A stretch of 64,000 bases of DNA, from positions 593,241,793 to 593,305,792 of the forward strand of contig NC_053390.1 in the NCBI RefSeq assembly GCF_905171765.1. The letters run 5' to 3'. The notes beneath the pieces were generated by a model, which saw only the letters and a list, made by a program, of their open reading frames with translations, was not told the origin of the DNA and did no database searches. Source of the DNA: Bufo bufo (taxonomy: Eukaryota; Chordata; Amphibia; Anura; Bufonidae). The number at the start of each line of letters is the position of its first letter. The first letter of the stretch is position 1. The position numbers and the translations under genes were made by a program. Positions 43,003 to 53,882 of this stretch are shown here, one piece after another.

Positions 43003-43904
43003 TGTCACGGCGGGGAGTGGTGGAAACCCCCCCACCGTGCGGTGTCAGAGGGTAAAGAGGATCAGCCTGGCCAAAAGGAGTAATGAAGGAGCAGGTCACC
43101 TCCTACCGCGTCCCTAATCCTCTCCCTGACTCCTCACTGTATGAGCGGACCCCGATGGTAGGACAACTCATACTCAGGATTCCTAGAAACCCTAAGTCGC
43201 CCTGGTAATCCCTCACTTAGAAGCAGGGGAGAGACAACCTGTTCATCCCAGTCATGGAGGAACAGGAGTCTCTATCTGAGGCCAGGCTGCAAGGAGAGGG
43301 GAACACATACAGCTATAAGGAGATGGCAGGTAAGTGAAACCAGTAACACACGTACCTGCCACAGATACACTGACTGGAACCCGTGCACAAGTGCTGATGT
43401 CCACACCAACATAAAAGGACACAGCACACACCACAAACCACACAGGAACCCAGGACACCATAGCTGCAATAACGTGAGCCACCACAAGAACATCTAACAT
43501 CTATGACCACAAGGGTGGTCCTCACTGGACAGATGGAATAAGAAGACCAGGAGGATAGCTCCAGCATACACCATGGCTGGAGTACCCCTCAGCTTCAGGC
43601 ATCCAGCAGAGGCTAAATAGCCCAAGCAGCCACACCCACACACACATAAACCCAGTGTTAAAACACTAGGAAGGGAGTTAACCCTTCCAACACCAGACAA
43701 GGGAAGGAAGCCACTTAAAGGGTAAGTGCACACACAAGCATAGAAAGCTACACGTTGCCGCAGGCAGCAACATGCGTGGCAACCATGTCACGGCAATCAC
43801 CCAGAAGGCCGAGACACTGCCACCGCATGCACACACAGCAACACGTTGCGCGGGCAACCGGAAGTGTAGCAACAGTGTCACAGCACACACCATAGGCCGT
43901 GACA
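43003..43904 (-). mobile_element. Solo LTR, 902 bp, TSD GTCTA
   Basis: It starts TGTCACGGCG and ends GGCCGTGACA with the 5-bp TSD GTCTA (42998-43002 and 43905-43909). Internal blocks are shared with 14562-15088. The ctatttag motif on the minus strand is a weak TATA candidate, so orientation is tentative. Confidence 0.8.
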
Positions 43905-43973
43905 GTCTATTGCTGAGCTTATAGCTCTGTGCCTAAAATGCTGTAAGCTAACACATTAGAGTGTTATATGAGT

Positions 43974-44048
43974 GCCTAGCTGGTAGCTCAGTGGCAATGC
44001 AGTTGCCCCTTGTCCAGAGTTTCTGTGTTCAAAACCCCTTTCAGCCCC
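43974..44048 (+). repeat. tRNA-like unit 1 (SINE-like)
   Basis: Box A TAGCTCAGTGG at 43984-43994 and a box-B-like gtgttcaaaacc at 44026-44037, followed by a T-run. Part of a tandem series with period about 250 bp. Confidence 0.6.
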
Positions 44049-44193
44049 AATTTTTTTTTTTACATTTTATTAAGCCCTAGATAAGAGGCAAATTCAAATG
44101 ATGTGTGATGCTGATATCTGACTTCCTTCACATGTCAGGGTCACAAAGAGTTTTAGGTTTACTGTAGTTTTGTATGCTACATCACATAGATGA

Positions 44194-47170
44194 TTTTAAA
44201 ATTGAGAGATTAGTCAACATGTCCTACGGTGTAGAACATGTCTAAGTCCGGGCACCACGCCAAGGTTTCTCAAGTAGCCTGGGACCTAACACTCTCCTAC
44301 CTGAGCCGTATGGGCAATACCAGGAGCCAGTGGGCAAATTACAGGAGCATAAGGCCGACTCACAAACAGCTCACCAGTTACCTCCAGCATGGCATGTAGC
44401 CATGCTTGTAATGGGAGGAGGGAGGAGTCTGCGAGTCCCACTCAAGACTGGCTGATATGTCCCAGGCCTCACAGGTGCACCTAAATGTGGCCTGTAGATG
44501 GAAAACAGGCACATTTAAATTGGAGTTTATACACCTCCAGGAATCTATATATACACAAACTAAGAAGACAGGTTGGCATTAGCAGGAGGTGCTCAAACCC
44601 ACATGCAGTTGTGCATATATATAGGGGAGCAAATCCTGCACTTGTGGCCCGTTGCTAATGGCAATCCCCAGCAAAATGCATACGGTGGAGGATGTCCGCG
44701 GCGAACCACAAGTACCACAATAGACATCCTACACAAGGTAACAAGTGCGCATGTCATAATTAATATAACAATATAACAAAACAATAACAAAGACAGGTGC
44801 ACTCTGCAGTCTCACTAAACCCTCAAACTGATTTTAAAATTGAGAGATTAGTCAACATGTCCTACGGTGTAGAACATGTCTAAGCCCGGGCACCACGCCA
44901 AGGTTTCTCAAGTAGCCCGGGACCTAACACTCTCCTACCTGAGCCGTATGGGCAATACCAGGAGCCAGTGGGCAAATTACAGGAGCATAAGGCCGACTCA
45001 CAAACAGCTCACCAGTTACCTCCAGCATGTAGCCATGCTTGCAATGGGAGGAGGGAGGAGTCTGCGAGTCCCACTCAAGACTGGCTGATATGTCCCAGGC
45101 CTCACAGGTGCACCTAAATGTGGCCTGTAGATGGAAAACAGGCACATTTAAATTGGAGTTTATACACCTCCAGGAATCTATATATACACAAACTAAGAAG
45201 ACAGGTTGGCATTAGCAGGAGGTGCTCAAACCCACATGCAGTTGTGCATATATATAGGGGAGCAAATCCTGCACTTGTGGCCCGTTGCTAATGGCAATCC
45301 CCAGCAAAATGCATACGGTGGAGGATGTCCGCGGCGAACCACAAGTACCACAATAGACATCCTACACAAGGTAACAAGTGCGCATGTCATAATTAATATA
45401 ACAATATAACAAAACAATAACAAAGACAGGTGCACTCTGCAGTCTCACTAAACCCTCAAACTGATTTTAAAATTGAGAGATTAGTCAACATGTCCTACGG
45501 TGTAGAACATGTCTAAGCCCGGGCACCACGCCAAGGTTTCTCAAGTAGCCCGGGACCTAACACTCTCCTACCTGAGCCGTATGGGCAATACCAGGAGCCA
45601 GTAGGCAAATTACAGGAGCATAAGGCCGACTCACAAACAGCTCACCAGTTACCTCCAGCATGTAGCCATGCTTGCAATGGGAGGAGGGAGGAGTCTGCGA
45701 GTCCCACTCAAGACTGGCTGATATGTCCCAGGCCTCACAGGTGCACCTAAATGTGGCCTGTAGATGGAAAACAGGCACATTTAAATTGGAGTTTATACAC
45801 CTCCAGAAATCTATATATACACAAACTAAGAAGACAGGTTGGCATTAGCAGGAGGTGCTCAAACCCACATGCAGTTGTGCATATATATAGGGGAGCAAAT
45901 CCTGCACTTGTGGCCCGTTGCTAATAGCAATCCCCAGCAAAATGCATACGGTGGAGGATGCCCGTGGCACATTTAAATTGGAGTTTATAAACCTCCAGGA
46001 ATCTATATATACACAAACTAAGAAGACAGGTTGGCATTAGCAGGAGGTGCCCACTGGCTCCTGGTATTGCCCATACGGCTCAGGTAGGAGAGTGTTAGGT
46101 CCCGGGCTACTTGAGAAACCTTGGCGTGGTGCCCGGGCTTAGACATGTTCTACACCGTAGGACATGTTGACTAATCTCTAAATTTTAAAATCAGTTTGAG
46201 GGATGTCATAATTAATATAACAATATAACAAAACAATAACAAAGACAGGTGCACTCTGCAGTCTCACTAAACCCTCAAACTGATTTTAAAATTTAGAGAT
46301 TAGGCACCTCCTGCTAATGCCAACCTGTCTTCTTAGTTTGTGTATATATAGATTCCTGGAGGTTTATAAACTCCAATTTAAATGTGCCGCGGGCATCCTC
46401 CACCGTATGCATTTTGCTGGGGATTGCCATTAGCAACGGGCCACAAGTGCAGGATTTGCTCCCCTATATATATGCACAACTGCATGTGGGTTTGAGTACC
46501 TCCTGCTAATGCCAACCTATCTTCTTAGTTTGTTTATATATAGATTTCTGGAGGTGTATAAACTCCAATTTAAATGTGCCTGTTTTCCATCTACAGGCCA
46601 CATTTAGGTGCACCTGTGAGGCCTGGGACATATCAGCCAGTCTTGAGTGGGACTCGCAGACTCCTCCCTCCTCCCATTGCAAGCATGGCTACATGCTGGA
46701 GGTAACTGGTGAGCTGTTTGTGAGTCGGCCTTATGCTCCTGTAATTTGCCCACTGGCTCCTGGTATTGCCCATACGGCTCAGGTAGGAGAATGTTAGGTC
46801 CCGGGCTACTTGAGAAACCTTGGCGTGGTGCCCGGGCTTAGACATGTTCTACACCGTAGGACATGTTGACTAATCTCTCAATTTTAAAATCAGTTTGAGG
46901 GTTTAGTGTGACTGCAGAGTGCACCTGTCTTTGTTATTGTTTTGTTATATTGTTATATTAATTATGACATGCGCACTTGTTACCTTGTGTAGGATGTCTA
47001 TTGTGGTACTTGTGGTTCGCCGCGGGCATCCTCCACCGTATGCATTTTGCTGGGGATTGCCATTAGCAACGGGCCACAAGTGCAGGATTTGCTCCCCTAT
47101 ATATATGCACAACTGCATGTGGGTTTGAGCACCTCCTGCTAATGCCAACCTGTCTTCTTAGTTTGTGTAT
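44194..47170. mobile_element. Mosaic of direct and inverted 633-bp units with a 15-bp TSD
   Basis: Bounded by a perfect 15-bp duplication acatcacatagatga (44179-44193 and 47171-47185). Inside are two complete direct units (44194-44831 and 44832-45464; period 633) and a third that breaks at about 45966. Then follow short stretches that switch direction several times (about 45967, 46050, 46203, 46305, 46388, 46497), and a long inverted unit to the end. Units differ by under about 1 percent. The joins re-use the same few positions (gcacatttaaattgg, aggaggtgc). The unit has no coding frame, but a strong stem (cccgggc / gcccggg) and TATA-like runs. Confidence 0.75.
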
Positions 47171-47210
47171 ACATCACATAGATGAACAAAAATCCCAATC
47201 TCATACAAGG

Positions 47211-47275
47211 CAAGCAGGTAGCTCAGTAGTAATGCCATTGCCCCATGTCCAGGCTTTTTGTATTCAAATCCTCTT
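47211..47275 (+). repeat. tRNA-like unit 2
   Basis: Box A TAGCTCAGTAG at 47219-47229 and box-B-like tattcaaatcc near 47261-47271, then a T-run and attttattaagccct as in unit 1. Confidence 0.55.
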
Positions 47276-47460
47276 TCCGCCTCTAATTTTTTTTTTACAT
47301 TTTATTAAGCCCTACTGTATATAAGAGGCAAACTTAAATTATGTGTGACCCTGATCTCTGACTTACTTCACTTGTCAGGGTCACAAAGGATTTTAGGTTT
47401 ACTGTGTGTTTTGGTATACTACATCTCAAAGATCAAAAAAATCACCACCTTTAGTATCTA

Positions 47461-47525
47461 AAGTTATAGCTCAGTGGTAAGACACTTGCTTTGCATGTAG
47501 TGTGCATGGGTTCAAAACCCCTTTC
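47461..47525 (+). repeat. tRNA-Ala(UGC)-like unit 3
   Basis: Best preserved of the three: TAGCTCAGTGG (47468-47478), an anticodon arm ttgctttgcatgta with a TGC anticodon, and GGTTCAAAACC (47510-47520). The acceptor stem does not pair, so this is a tRNA-derived repeat and not a tRNA gene. Confidence 0.6.
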
Positions 47526-49243
47526 AATAAAATTAATATTTTATATTTTATTGAGCTTTAGATCAAAGACAAATTCAAGTGGTGTGTGATGTAAGTAGTC
47601 CATTTTTATTTTATTAAGAGTACATGGGCAGCACTATGGTAAAGGGGGCACTAATATACTGTATCTTCATCTGTTTCCAGGTGACTGAGGGCTATTTTGT
47701 TTTTTGTTGTCTTGAAAGAGTCACTGTACAATATAATAATGTATTCTTATTTCTTAGAAAGAAGTCTAATTATCAGATCTGTAAATCACTTTATGGCAAT
47801 TATTTGTCGGCATCCACCCAAACATAAGCTGCAAAGATATGACCACTAGGGGTCTCACTAGTCCACTGTGGTTAGGCATGTTCTAGCTCCCAGAAAATAC
47901 AAGCAGGAGGAAGTTTGGGCGTGTTCTGGAATAGCTGATGAGGAGACTTGCCAGATTCACTGCCTCTTCACAGATCTGCAAACCAAATTATCTTACTGTA
48001 AGTCTGTTCTCCCTCCGCTATCTTACATGGCTTATACATTGATTCACCTCTCTCAAGTGTGTATGCAGTTCCATATTAGCTAGAATTACTGTATTTCTGG
48101 GACCCCTGAAAAAGTTGATTAGTCTCTGTATACAGAGATGTGTCCTGGATTATACATATCTACTGTATATATGTGTATTATACACACAGTGTGCTATAGC
48201 TTCACCACACTGAGATTTGCTCAGAAAGCTGATATACATATTACTGCTTTATCCACAGACACAATATATGATCATACAGATCGCAGTACTATGTGATCGC
48301 TTCTAAGTATAGAAAAAACATTTGGTAATTTTATAGCTTGGAGGTTACATTAATGGCTTTGCATGTAGATATCCCAGGTTGAAGTCGCCAGAAAGGCATA
48401 TTTTTTTTTCTTTAATAGCATATACTATAATAAATAATATGTCATTAACCCATAGGATACCAGCGCTGTACATGTATGTCGCTGGAAACACGGTCACAAA
48501 TCCCAGCGCCGTACAAGTACAGCGCTTTGATCGAGCGGCCACAGGAGCTACTCCCTCCAGATCAGCTGCAGGGGTCCAGCAGTCACTGATAATTGGACCC
48601 CTGCTGTATGCACGGGCATTGGTGAAAACAATGATGCCGGTTCATTAACCCTTGCACTGCCGCGGTCAGTGCTGACCGCTGCACGTGCGGTATCCTGCCG
48701 GGTGCAGGGTGTCCATCGGGTCCTGTGGTGCTTTGACGTCAGCCTGCTGTCCAGCCCTATCAGTCAATGAGGAGAGGGGGGGTGCAGAGCACAGGGGGTG
48801 TTACAGAGCATTGCTCAGAATATTCAGCCCCGCCTCTGAGTGCTCAAATTGTTTATTTGCATATGAATCTCTGCAACTATTTATCATACATAATCAGCAT
48901 AATGAGCCCTACCAGGCAGTACGTATGGTCTAATAGGGTTGATTCTGGTGACAGAGCCTCTTTAACCTCTTACAGACATAGGGCGTACCTGTACGCCCTG
49001 ATGTCCTAGTCCTTAAGGACACAGGGCGTACAGGTACGCCCTATGTATTTCCGAACACCACTGCACAGCAGGGGGTGATCGGAACGGTGTGCCTGCTGAA
49101 ATCATTCAGAAGGCACCCTGTGACAATGCCAAGGGAGGTCCTGTGACCCCCCGTATCGGCAATCGCTGATAACCGCAGGTCAATTCAGACCTGCGGTTTG
49201 CAGCATTTCCGGGTTATTCGGGTCTCTGGTGACCCGATGACCC
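47526..49243. other. No gene; several small repeats inside hAT-2
   Basis: 47585-48420 is unclassified. 48440-48540 has diverged cagcgctgtacatgtatg hairpins. 48962-49045 is a clear fold-back (agggcgtacctgtacgccct and its inverse) around cctagtccttaagg. 49060-49240 is unclassified. hAT-2 gene sequence resumes at 49244. Confidence 0.5.
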
Positions 49244-49724
49244 ACTGCCTCCTCTTCCCATGTGTTACTCACTGCTGGCCAATCCCCTCTCGAAGGTGCA
49301 GGCCCGGATGCCCCTCGCCCTGCACCTGGTCATTCACATGAACCATCAGCAACAACATCCACTTCCCTGTCTCAGTGCAGCGTCCAAATGTCCATAGCAC
49401 AGTCATTTGAACGCAAGCGCAAATACCCACCCACCAACACACAGGCCATAGCACTGTATGCACAACTTTCCAAATTACTGGCCATTGAAATGTTGCCATT
49501 TAGACTTGAGGACACTGAGGCCTTCCGCAGCCTGATGTCAGTGGACGTCCGTCGGTACGCAGTCCCCAGCCGCCACTATTTATCACGGTGTGCAGTGCCC
49601 GCCTTGCAACAGCATGTGTCCCAGAACATCACCCGTGCCCTGACCAACGCAGATACTGGGAAGGTCCACCTATCCACAGACAAATGGACAAGTGCTGGTG
49701 GCCAGGGACGCTACAGTTCCCTGA

Positions 49725-50390
49725 CCGCACATTGGGTGAATGTTGTGGAGGCCAGGAGTGAGTCATATAATGGGATGGCACAGGTGCTACCCACGCCCAG
49801 GATTGCGGGCCCTATGTTCATCAGGGTCTCCGCCAGCAGCTATGTTACTGGCTCCAACCCCCTCCGCCGCCTCCTAATCCACTTCCACCTCCAGCAGCAG
49901 TCAGCCATCCATCGTTAGCTGGAAGCAGTGTAGCACTGCTGTGGGTAAGCGTCAACAGGACATTTCCAAGACCGCACATTGGGTGAATGTTGTGGAGGCC
50001 GGGAATGAGTTGTATAATTGGATAGCACAGGTGCAACCCATGCCCAGGATTGCGGGCCCTGCGTCCATCAGAGTCTCCGCCAGCAGCTATGTAACTGGCT
50101 CCAACCCCCTCCGCCGCCTCCTCATCCACTTCCACCTCCAGCAGCAGTCAGCCATCAGTCGCTAGCTGGAAGCAGTGTAGCACTGCTGTGGGTAAGCATC
50201 AACAGGACATTTACCTGACCGCACATTGGGTGAATGTTGTGGAGGCCGGGAGTGAGTCGTACCCTAGGATGGCACAGGTGCTACCCACGCCCAGGATTGC
50301 GGGCCCTACGTCCATCAGGGTCTCCGCCAGCAGCTATGTTACTGGCTCCAACCCCCACTTATCCTCCGCCGCCTCCTCATCCACTTCCAC
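49725..50390 (+). repeat. Triplication of about 246 bp within hAT-2 transposase
   Basis: cattgggtgaatgttgtgga recurs at about 49730, 49977 and 50224, each followed by cagcagctatgt..ctggctccaacccc. hAT-1 has one copy. The third copy is cut short and joins to sequence near the second catalytic Asp. Confidence 0.85.
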
Positions 50391-50499
50391 CTCTCGCCAC
50401 TCAACCTACAACCAGGCAGGGTTGTGTCTGATAATGGCCATAACTTGGTGGTGGCTTTGGAGCTCGGCAAGCTGACACACGTCCTATGCCTAGCCCATG

Positions 50500-50889
50500 C
50501 AACATGAAGAGAAGAAACAAAGTATCTTGCGGCACTCACAGAAGTTGAAACAGTATAAAGCTTTATTCTTCTTCTTTTCAGGATACTTGTGAGCGGGGTG
50601 CAGGGGCGGACATCTGTAATCAGCTGTACGCCCCTGCACCCCGCTCACAAGTATCCTGAAAAGAGGAAGAATAAAGCTTTATACTGTTTCAACTTCGGTG
50701 AGTGCCGCAAGATACTTTGTTTCTTCTCTTCATGTTGCATTGGATTTTGTTCTCACGCTGTTACTGCTTGCCGAGCACCACATACGAAGATTCTTTGTTG
50801 TGTTGAGCGCATTGGTCTGAGGGGATTGTCAGGTATAGCACTCGATGCAATAGCAGTGCCACCTTATTCTGCTCTCATACGAATATTTG
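50500..50889. mobile_element. Fold-back element with 17-bp TSD
   Basis: Arms (about 50500-50606 and 50623-50744) are inverted around catctgtaatcagctgta, followed by a 145-bp tail. The 17-bp duplication cctatgcctagcccatg (50483-50499 and 50890-50906) is target hAT sequence. The build matches the fold-back at 15197-16025. Confidence 0.75.
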
Positions 50890-52489
50890 CCTATGCCTAG
50901 CCCATGTCTTAAACTTAGTGGTTCAGCGGTTTATCAAAACCTACCCCAATTTGCCAAAGCTACTAGTGAAGGCGCGCCGCGTGTGTGCCCATTTCCGCAA
51001 GTCATCCACAGCTTCAGCCGATCTGTCAACACTGCAGCAGCGCTTCCGGCTTCCAGCTCACCGACTGTTCAGCGACGTGAGCACGCGCTGGAACTCTATG
51101 TTCCACATGTTGACCAGGCTTTGTGAGCAGCAGAGTGCAGTTGTGGAATACCAGTTGCAACATGGTTGTCGCCTTTCGAGTCAACTGCCACTATTCACAA
51201 GCGAGGAGTGGGCATTGATGTCAGACCTCTGTGAGGTTTTAAAAAACTTTGATGAATCCACATAGGTGGTTAGTGGCGATAACGCTATTATCAGTGTAAC
51301 CATCCCAATGCTGTGTCTACTCAAATAATCGCTGCTCACAATTAAGGACGATGCTCTGAATGTGGCAGACGAGGAAATGGGGGAGGACATTACACAGGGT
51401 GATAGCCAGACCACCCACAGTTCGTCTTCCCAGCGCGAATTGGACCATGAAGAGGAGGAGGAGGAGCAGGAGACAGTTGAATCTGCTACAGAGGGTAGCA
51501 ACCATGGAACTTTAATTCCATCTGTTCAGCGCAGATGGGCAGAAGAGGAGGAGGAGGATTAGGAGATGGAGAGTCATCCTGATGTCGACATCGACGTCTT
51601 GCCTGTTTGTACTCTGACACACATGGCTGACTTCATGTTAGGCTGCCTTTCCCGCGACTTCGCGTTATGCGCATTTTAGATAACACGGATTACTGGGTGT
51701 TCACCCTTCCCAACCCCCGCTACAAAGAGAAATTCTCATCTCTAATTCCTGTGGTGGAAAGGACGAGTAAAATGGTGCAATACTAGAAGGTACTTGTTGA
51801 GATATTGCTCCAAAATTTTCCATCTGACAACGCGGCCGGCAGAGTCCGTACTTCCTTAGGCAACCGAGGAAGGGAGACAAGGGGAACACACAGCAGTTCC
51901 AATAAAGGCAGGGCAACACTCTCCAAGGCATGGAACACTTACATGACACCCCGCCAGCATCCTCACCCTGAAGCGTGGCCTAGTGGTATAAGGAGGGAAA
52001 AGTTTTGGAAGATGGTGAAGGAATACTTAGCAGACTGTGTCAGCGTCCTAAATGATCCATTAGTTCCTTACAACTACTGGGTGTCCAAGCTGGACACATG
52101 GCACAAACTTGCGATCTACGCCTTGGAGGTGCTGGCCTGCCCTGCCCCCAGCGTTTTGTCTGAGCGTGTATTTAGTGCTGCTGGTGGCATTATAACAGAT
52201 AAGCGTATCCGCTTGTCCACTGGCAATGCTGACAGGTTGACTAAAATATGAACAAGGCCTGGATTGCCCCTGACTTCTCAACTCCACCAGAGGAGAGCTG
52301 AGCTGATGATGAACATAAAGGCAATTTCAATCTATCATTTATAATGTACTCAATCTACTGTAGTGTATTCCCATGCACTTTTTTCACCACAAAAAATAGT
52401 ATATGGTTGAATCTTGTTTTTTCCTCCTCCTCCTCCTCCTCCTCCTCCTCATCCAGATTGTATATATTCCCTCAACTCCACTCCACATT

Positions 52490-53250
52490 TTTTTAATAGG
52501 GTCAGCTCAACTACCGACCCTCAACTTAAATTTTTTTCATAGGGTCAGCTGAACAGCATGCACTCGCATATAATGTTTTAAAGCGTCAGCTCACCAGAAG
52601 GCACTCGCAAATAATGTTTTAGAGTGTCAGCTGAACAACATGCACTTGAAAATAATGTTTTAGAGCATCAGCTGTATAGCATGCACTCGCATATAATGTT
52701 TTAGAGAATCATTTTAACAGCATGGTCAGCTCAGCAGCAGGCCCTCGGATATAATGTTTTACAGGGTCAGCTCAACTGCAGGCCCTCGCATATAATGTTT
52801 TACAGGGTCAGGTCACCTGCAGGCCCTCACCTAAAATCTTTTACATGGTCAGCTCAACTGCAGGCCCTCGCATATGTTTTACAGGGTCAGCTCAACTGCA
52901 GGCCCTCACATATAGTGTTTTACAGGGTCAGCTCAACTGCAGGCCCTCGCATATAATGTTTTACAGTGTCAGCTCAACTGCAGGCCCTTGCATATAATGT
53001 TTTATAGAGTCAGCTCAACTGCAGGCCCTCGCATATAATGTTTTACAGGGTCAGGTCACCTGCAGGCCCTCACCTAAAATCTTTTACAGGGTCAGCTCAA
53101 CTGCAGGCCCTCACATATGTTTTATAGGGTCAGCTAAACTGCAGGCCCTTGCATATAATGTTTTACAGGGTCAGCTTAACTGCAGGCCCTAGCATATAAT
53201 GTTTTACAGGGTCAGGTCACCTGCAGGCCCTCACCTAAAATCTTTTACAG
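52490..53250 (+). repeat. 41-43-bp tandem array, about 18 copies, in hAT-2
   Basis: Units of type ttttacagggtcagctcaac plus tgcaggccctcgcatataatg. It is an expanded relative of the hAT-1 array at 20840-21095, and has higher-order runs with ggtcacctgcaggccctcac variants. Confidence 0.9.
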
Positions 53251-53318
53251 GGTCATCCAAATGGATCGTTGCCGTCACGGGGACGTGCAATCGCCTAGAA
53301 GTTATCTAGAGTCAACAA
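53250..53318 (-). pseudogene. Antisense 18S rRNA fragment 1 in hAT-2
   Basis: catccaaatggatcgttgcc, cacggggacgtgcaatcg and ttatctagagtcaacaaagc match the reverse complement of 18S near nucleotides 310-380 (approximate). Directly after it come scraps of the element's own gene (53340-53425). Confidence 0.82.
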
Positions 53319-53429
53319 AGCGGCAGCAGGCCCTCACCTACAAGTCTAGTCTCAGTAGCCAAGAGTCTGATCAACACAATCCTCACCAAGATGGCACACT
53401 GGGTGAATATTGTGGAGGCCGGGAGCAAG

Positions 53430-53600
53430 TTGGCTGCTGGCACCAGACTTGCCCTCCAATAGATTCTCTTTAACAGAAAGTGTACTCATTCCAATAGAAG
53501 GGCCGCTTAGGAGTGCTGTATTGTTATTTATCGTCACTACCTCCCCGAGTCGGGAGTGGGAAATTGCCGGGCGGCTGCTGCCTTCCTTGGATTCTTCTGC
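53430..53600 (-). pseudogene. Antisense 18S rRNA fragment 2 in hAT-2
   Basis: Contains gctgctggcaccagacttgc and ccctccaatagatt (the 530-loop side of 18S), actcattccaat, ctgtattgttattt, cactacctccccgagtcggg and ctgctgccttccttgg. Approximate 18S range 470-620. It extends further than block A of hAT-1. Confidence 0.88.
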
Positions 53601-53692
53601 TTTAATAACTTGACCCACCCTCTCTGAGTGATTCACAATTAGGAAAAAAAATGGACAAGGCAACAACAGCCAATCAGATTTCAGCCATTGAC

Positions 53693-53882
53693 CTCCCTTG
53701 GATGGGGTATCCCTTTTTCAAGCTCTGTCTCCGACATCAAATCCTGATTCCCTGTTACCCGTGATCACCATGGTAGTCGCAGAAAAAAAACACCGAAAGT
53801 TGATTGGGCAGACATCCAAATGGATTGTCGCCATCACGGGGACGTGCAATCACCCAGAGGTTATCTAGAGTCACCAATGCAG
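53693..53882 (-). pseudogene. Antisense 18S rRNA fragment 3 in hAT-2
   Basis: Contains ccttggatggggtatcc, ctgattccctgttacccgtg, atcaccatggtagtcgc, ccgaaagttgattgggcaga, cacggggacgtgcaatcacc and gttatctagagtcacc. It continues the order of fragment 2 and ends at the same point as fragment 1 and block A, next to gcagcaggccctcg of the minisatellite. Confidence 0.86.

Larger units (their letters stand above)
49244..52251 (+). pseudogene. hAT-2 transposase, main part, degraded
   Basis: From 49262 the sequence parallels the hAT-1 gene after the BED finger. QSFERKRKYPPT at about 49405 preserves the glutamate that is a stop in hAT-1. VHLSTDKWTSAGGQGRYSSL holds the first catalytic Asp. The segment 49725-50390 is triplicated. 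GRVVSDNGHN-type sequence (about 50416-50450, second Asp) is followed by a 390-bp fold-back insertion (50500-50889), then HFRKSSTASADLS, FTSEEWALMSDLCEVL and, at 51805-52251, the dimerisation domain with LSERVFSAAGGIITDKRI. Many stops and shifts are present. Confidence 0.88.

Noticed and set aside
43252..43893. Four cysteine- and leucine-rich minus-strand frames
   Set aside because: They lie wholly within the solo LTR 43003-43904 and overlap one another in different frames.
44573..47148. Repeated identical open frames of 67-73 codons on both strands in the 633-bp units
   Set aside because: They recur only because the unit recurs, overlap on opposite strands, and have no start context, domain or codon signature.
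44194..47170. Hammerhead ribozyme in the 633-bp unit (and in the 527-bp unit)
   Set aside because: I looked for a CUGANGA..GAAA core on both strands by eye and found only gagaaacc without a usable cleavage triplet. A covariance search could overturn this.
47461..47525. Functional tRNA-Ala gene
   Set aside because: Boxes A and B and the anticodon arm are seen, but the acceptor stem does not pair and the unit is tandemly repeated.
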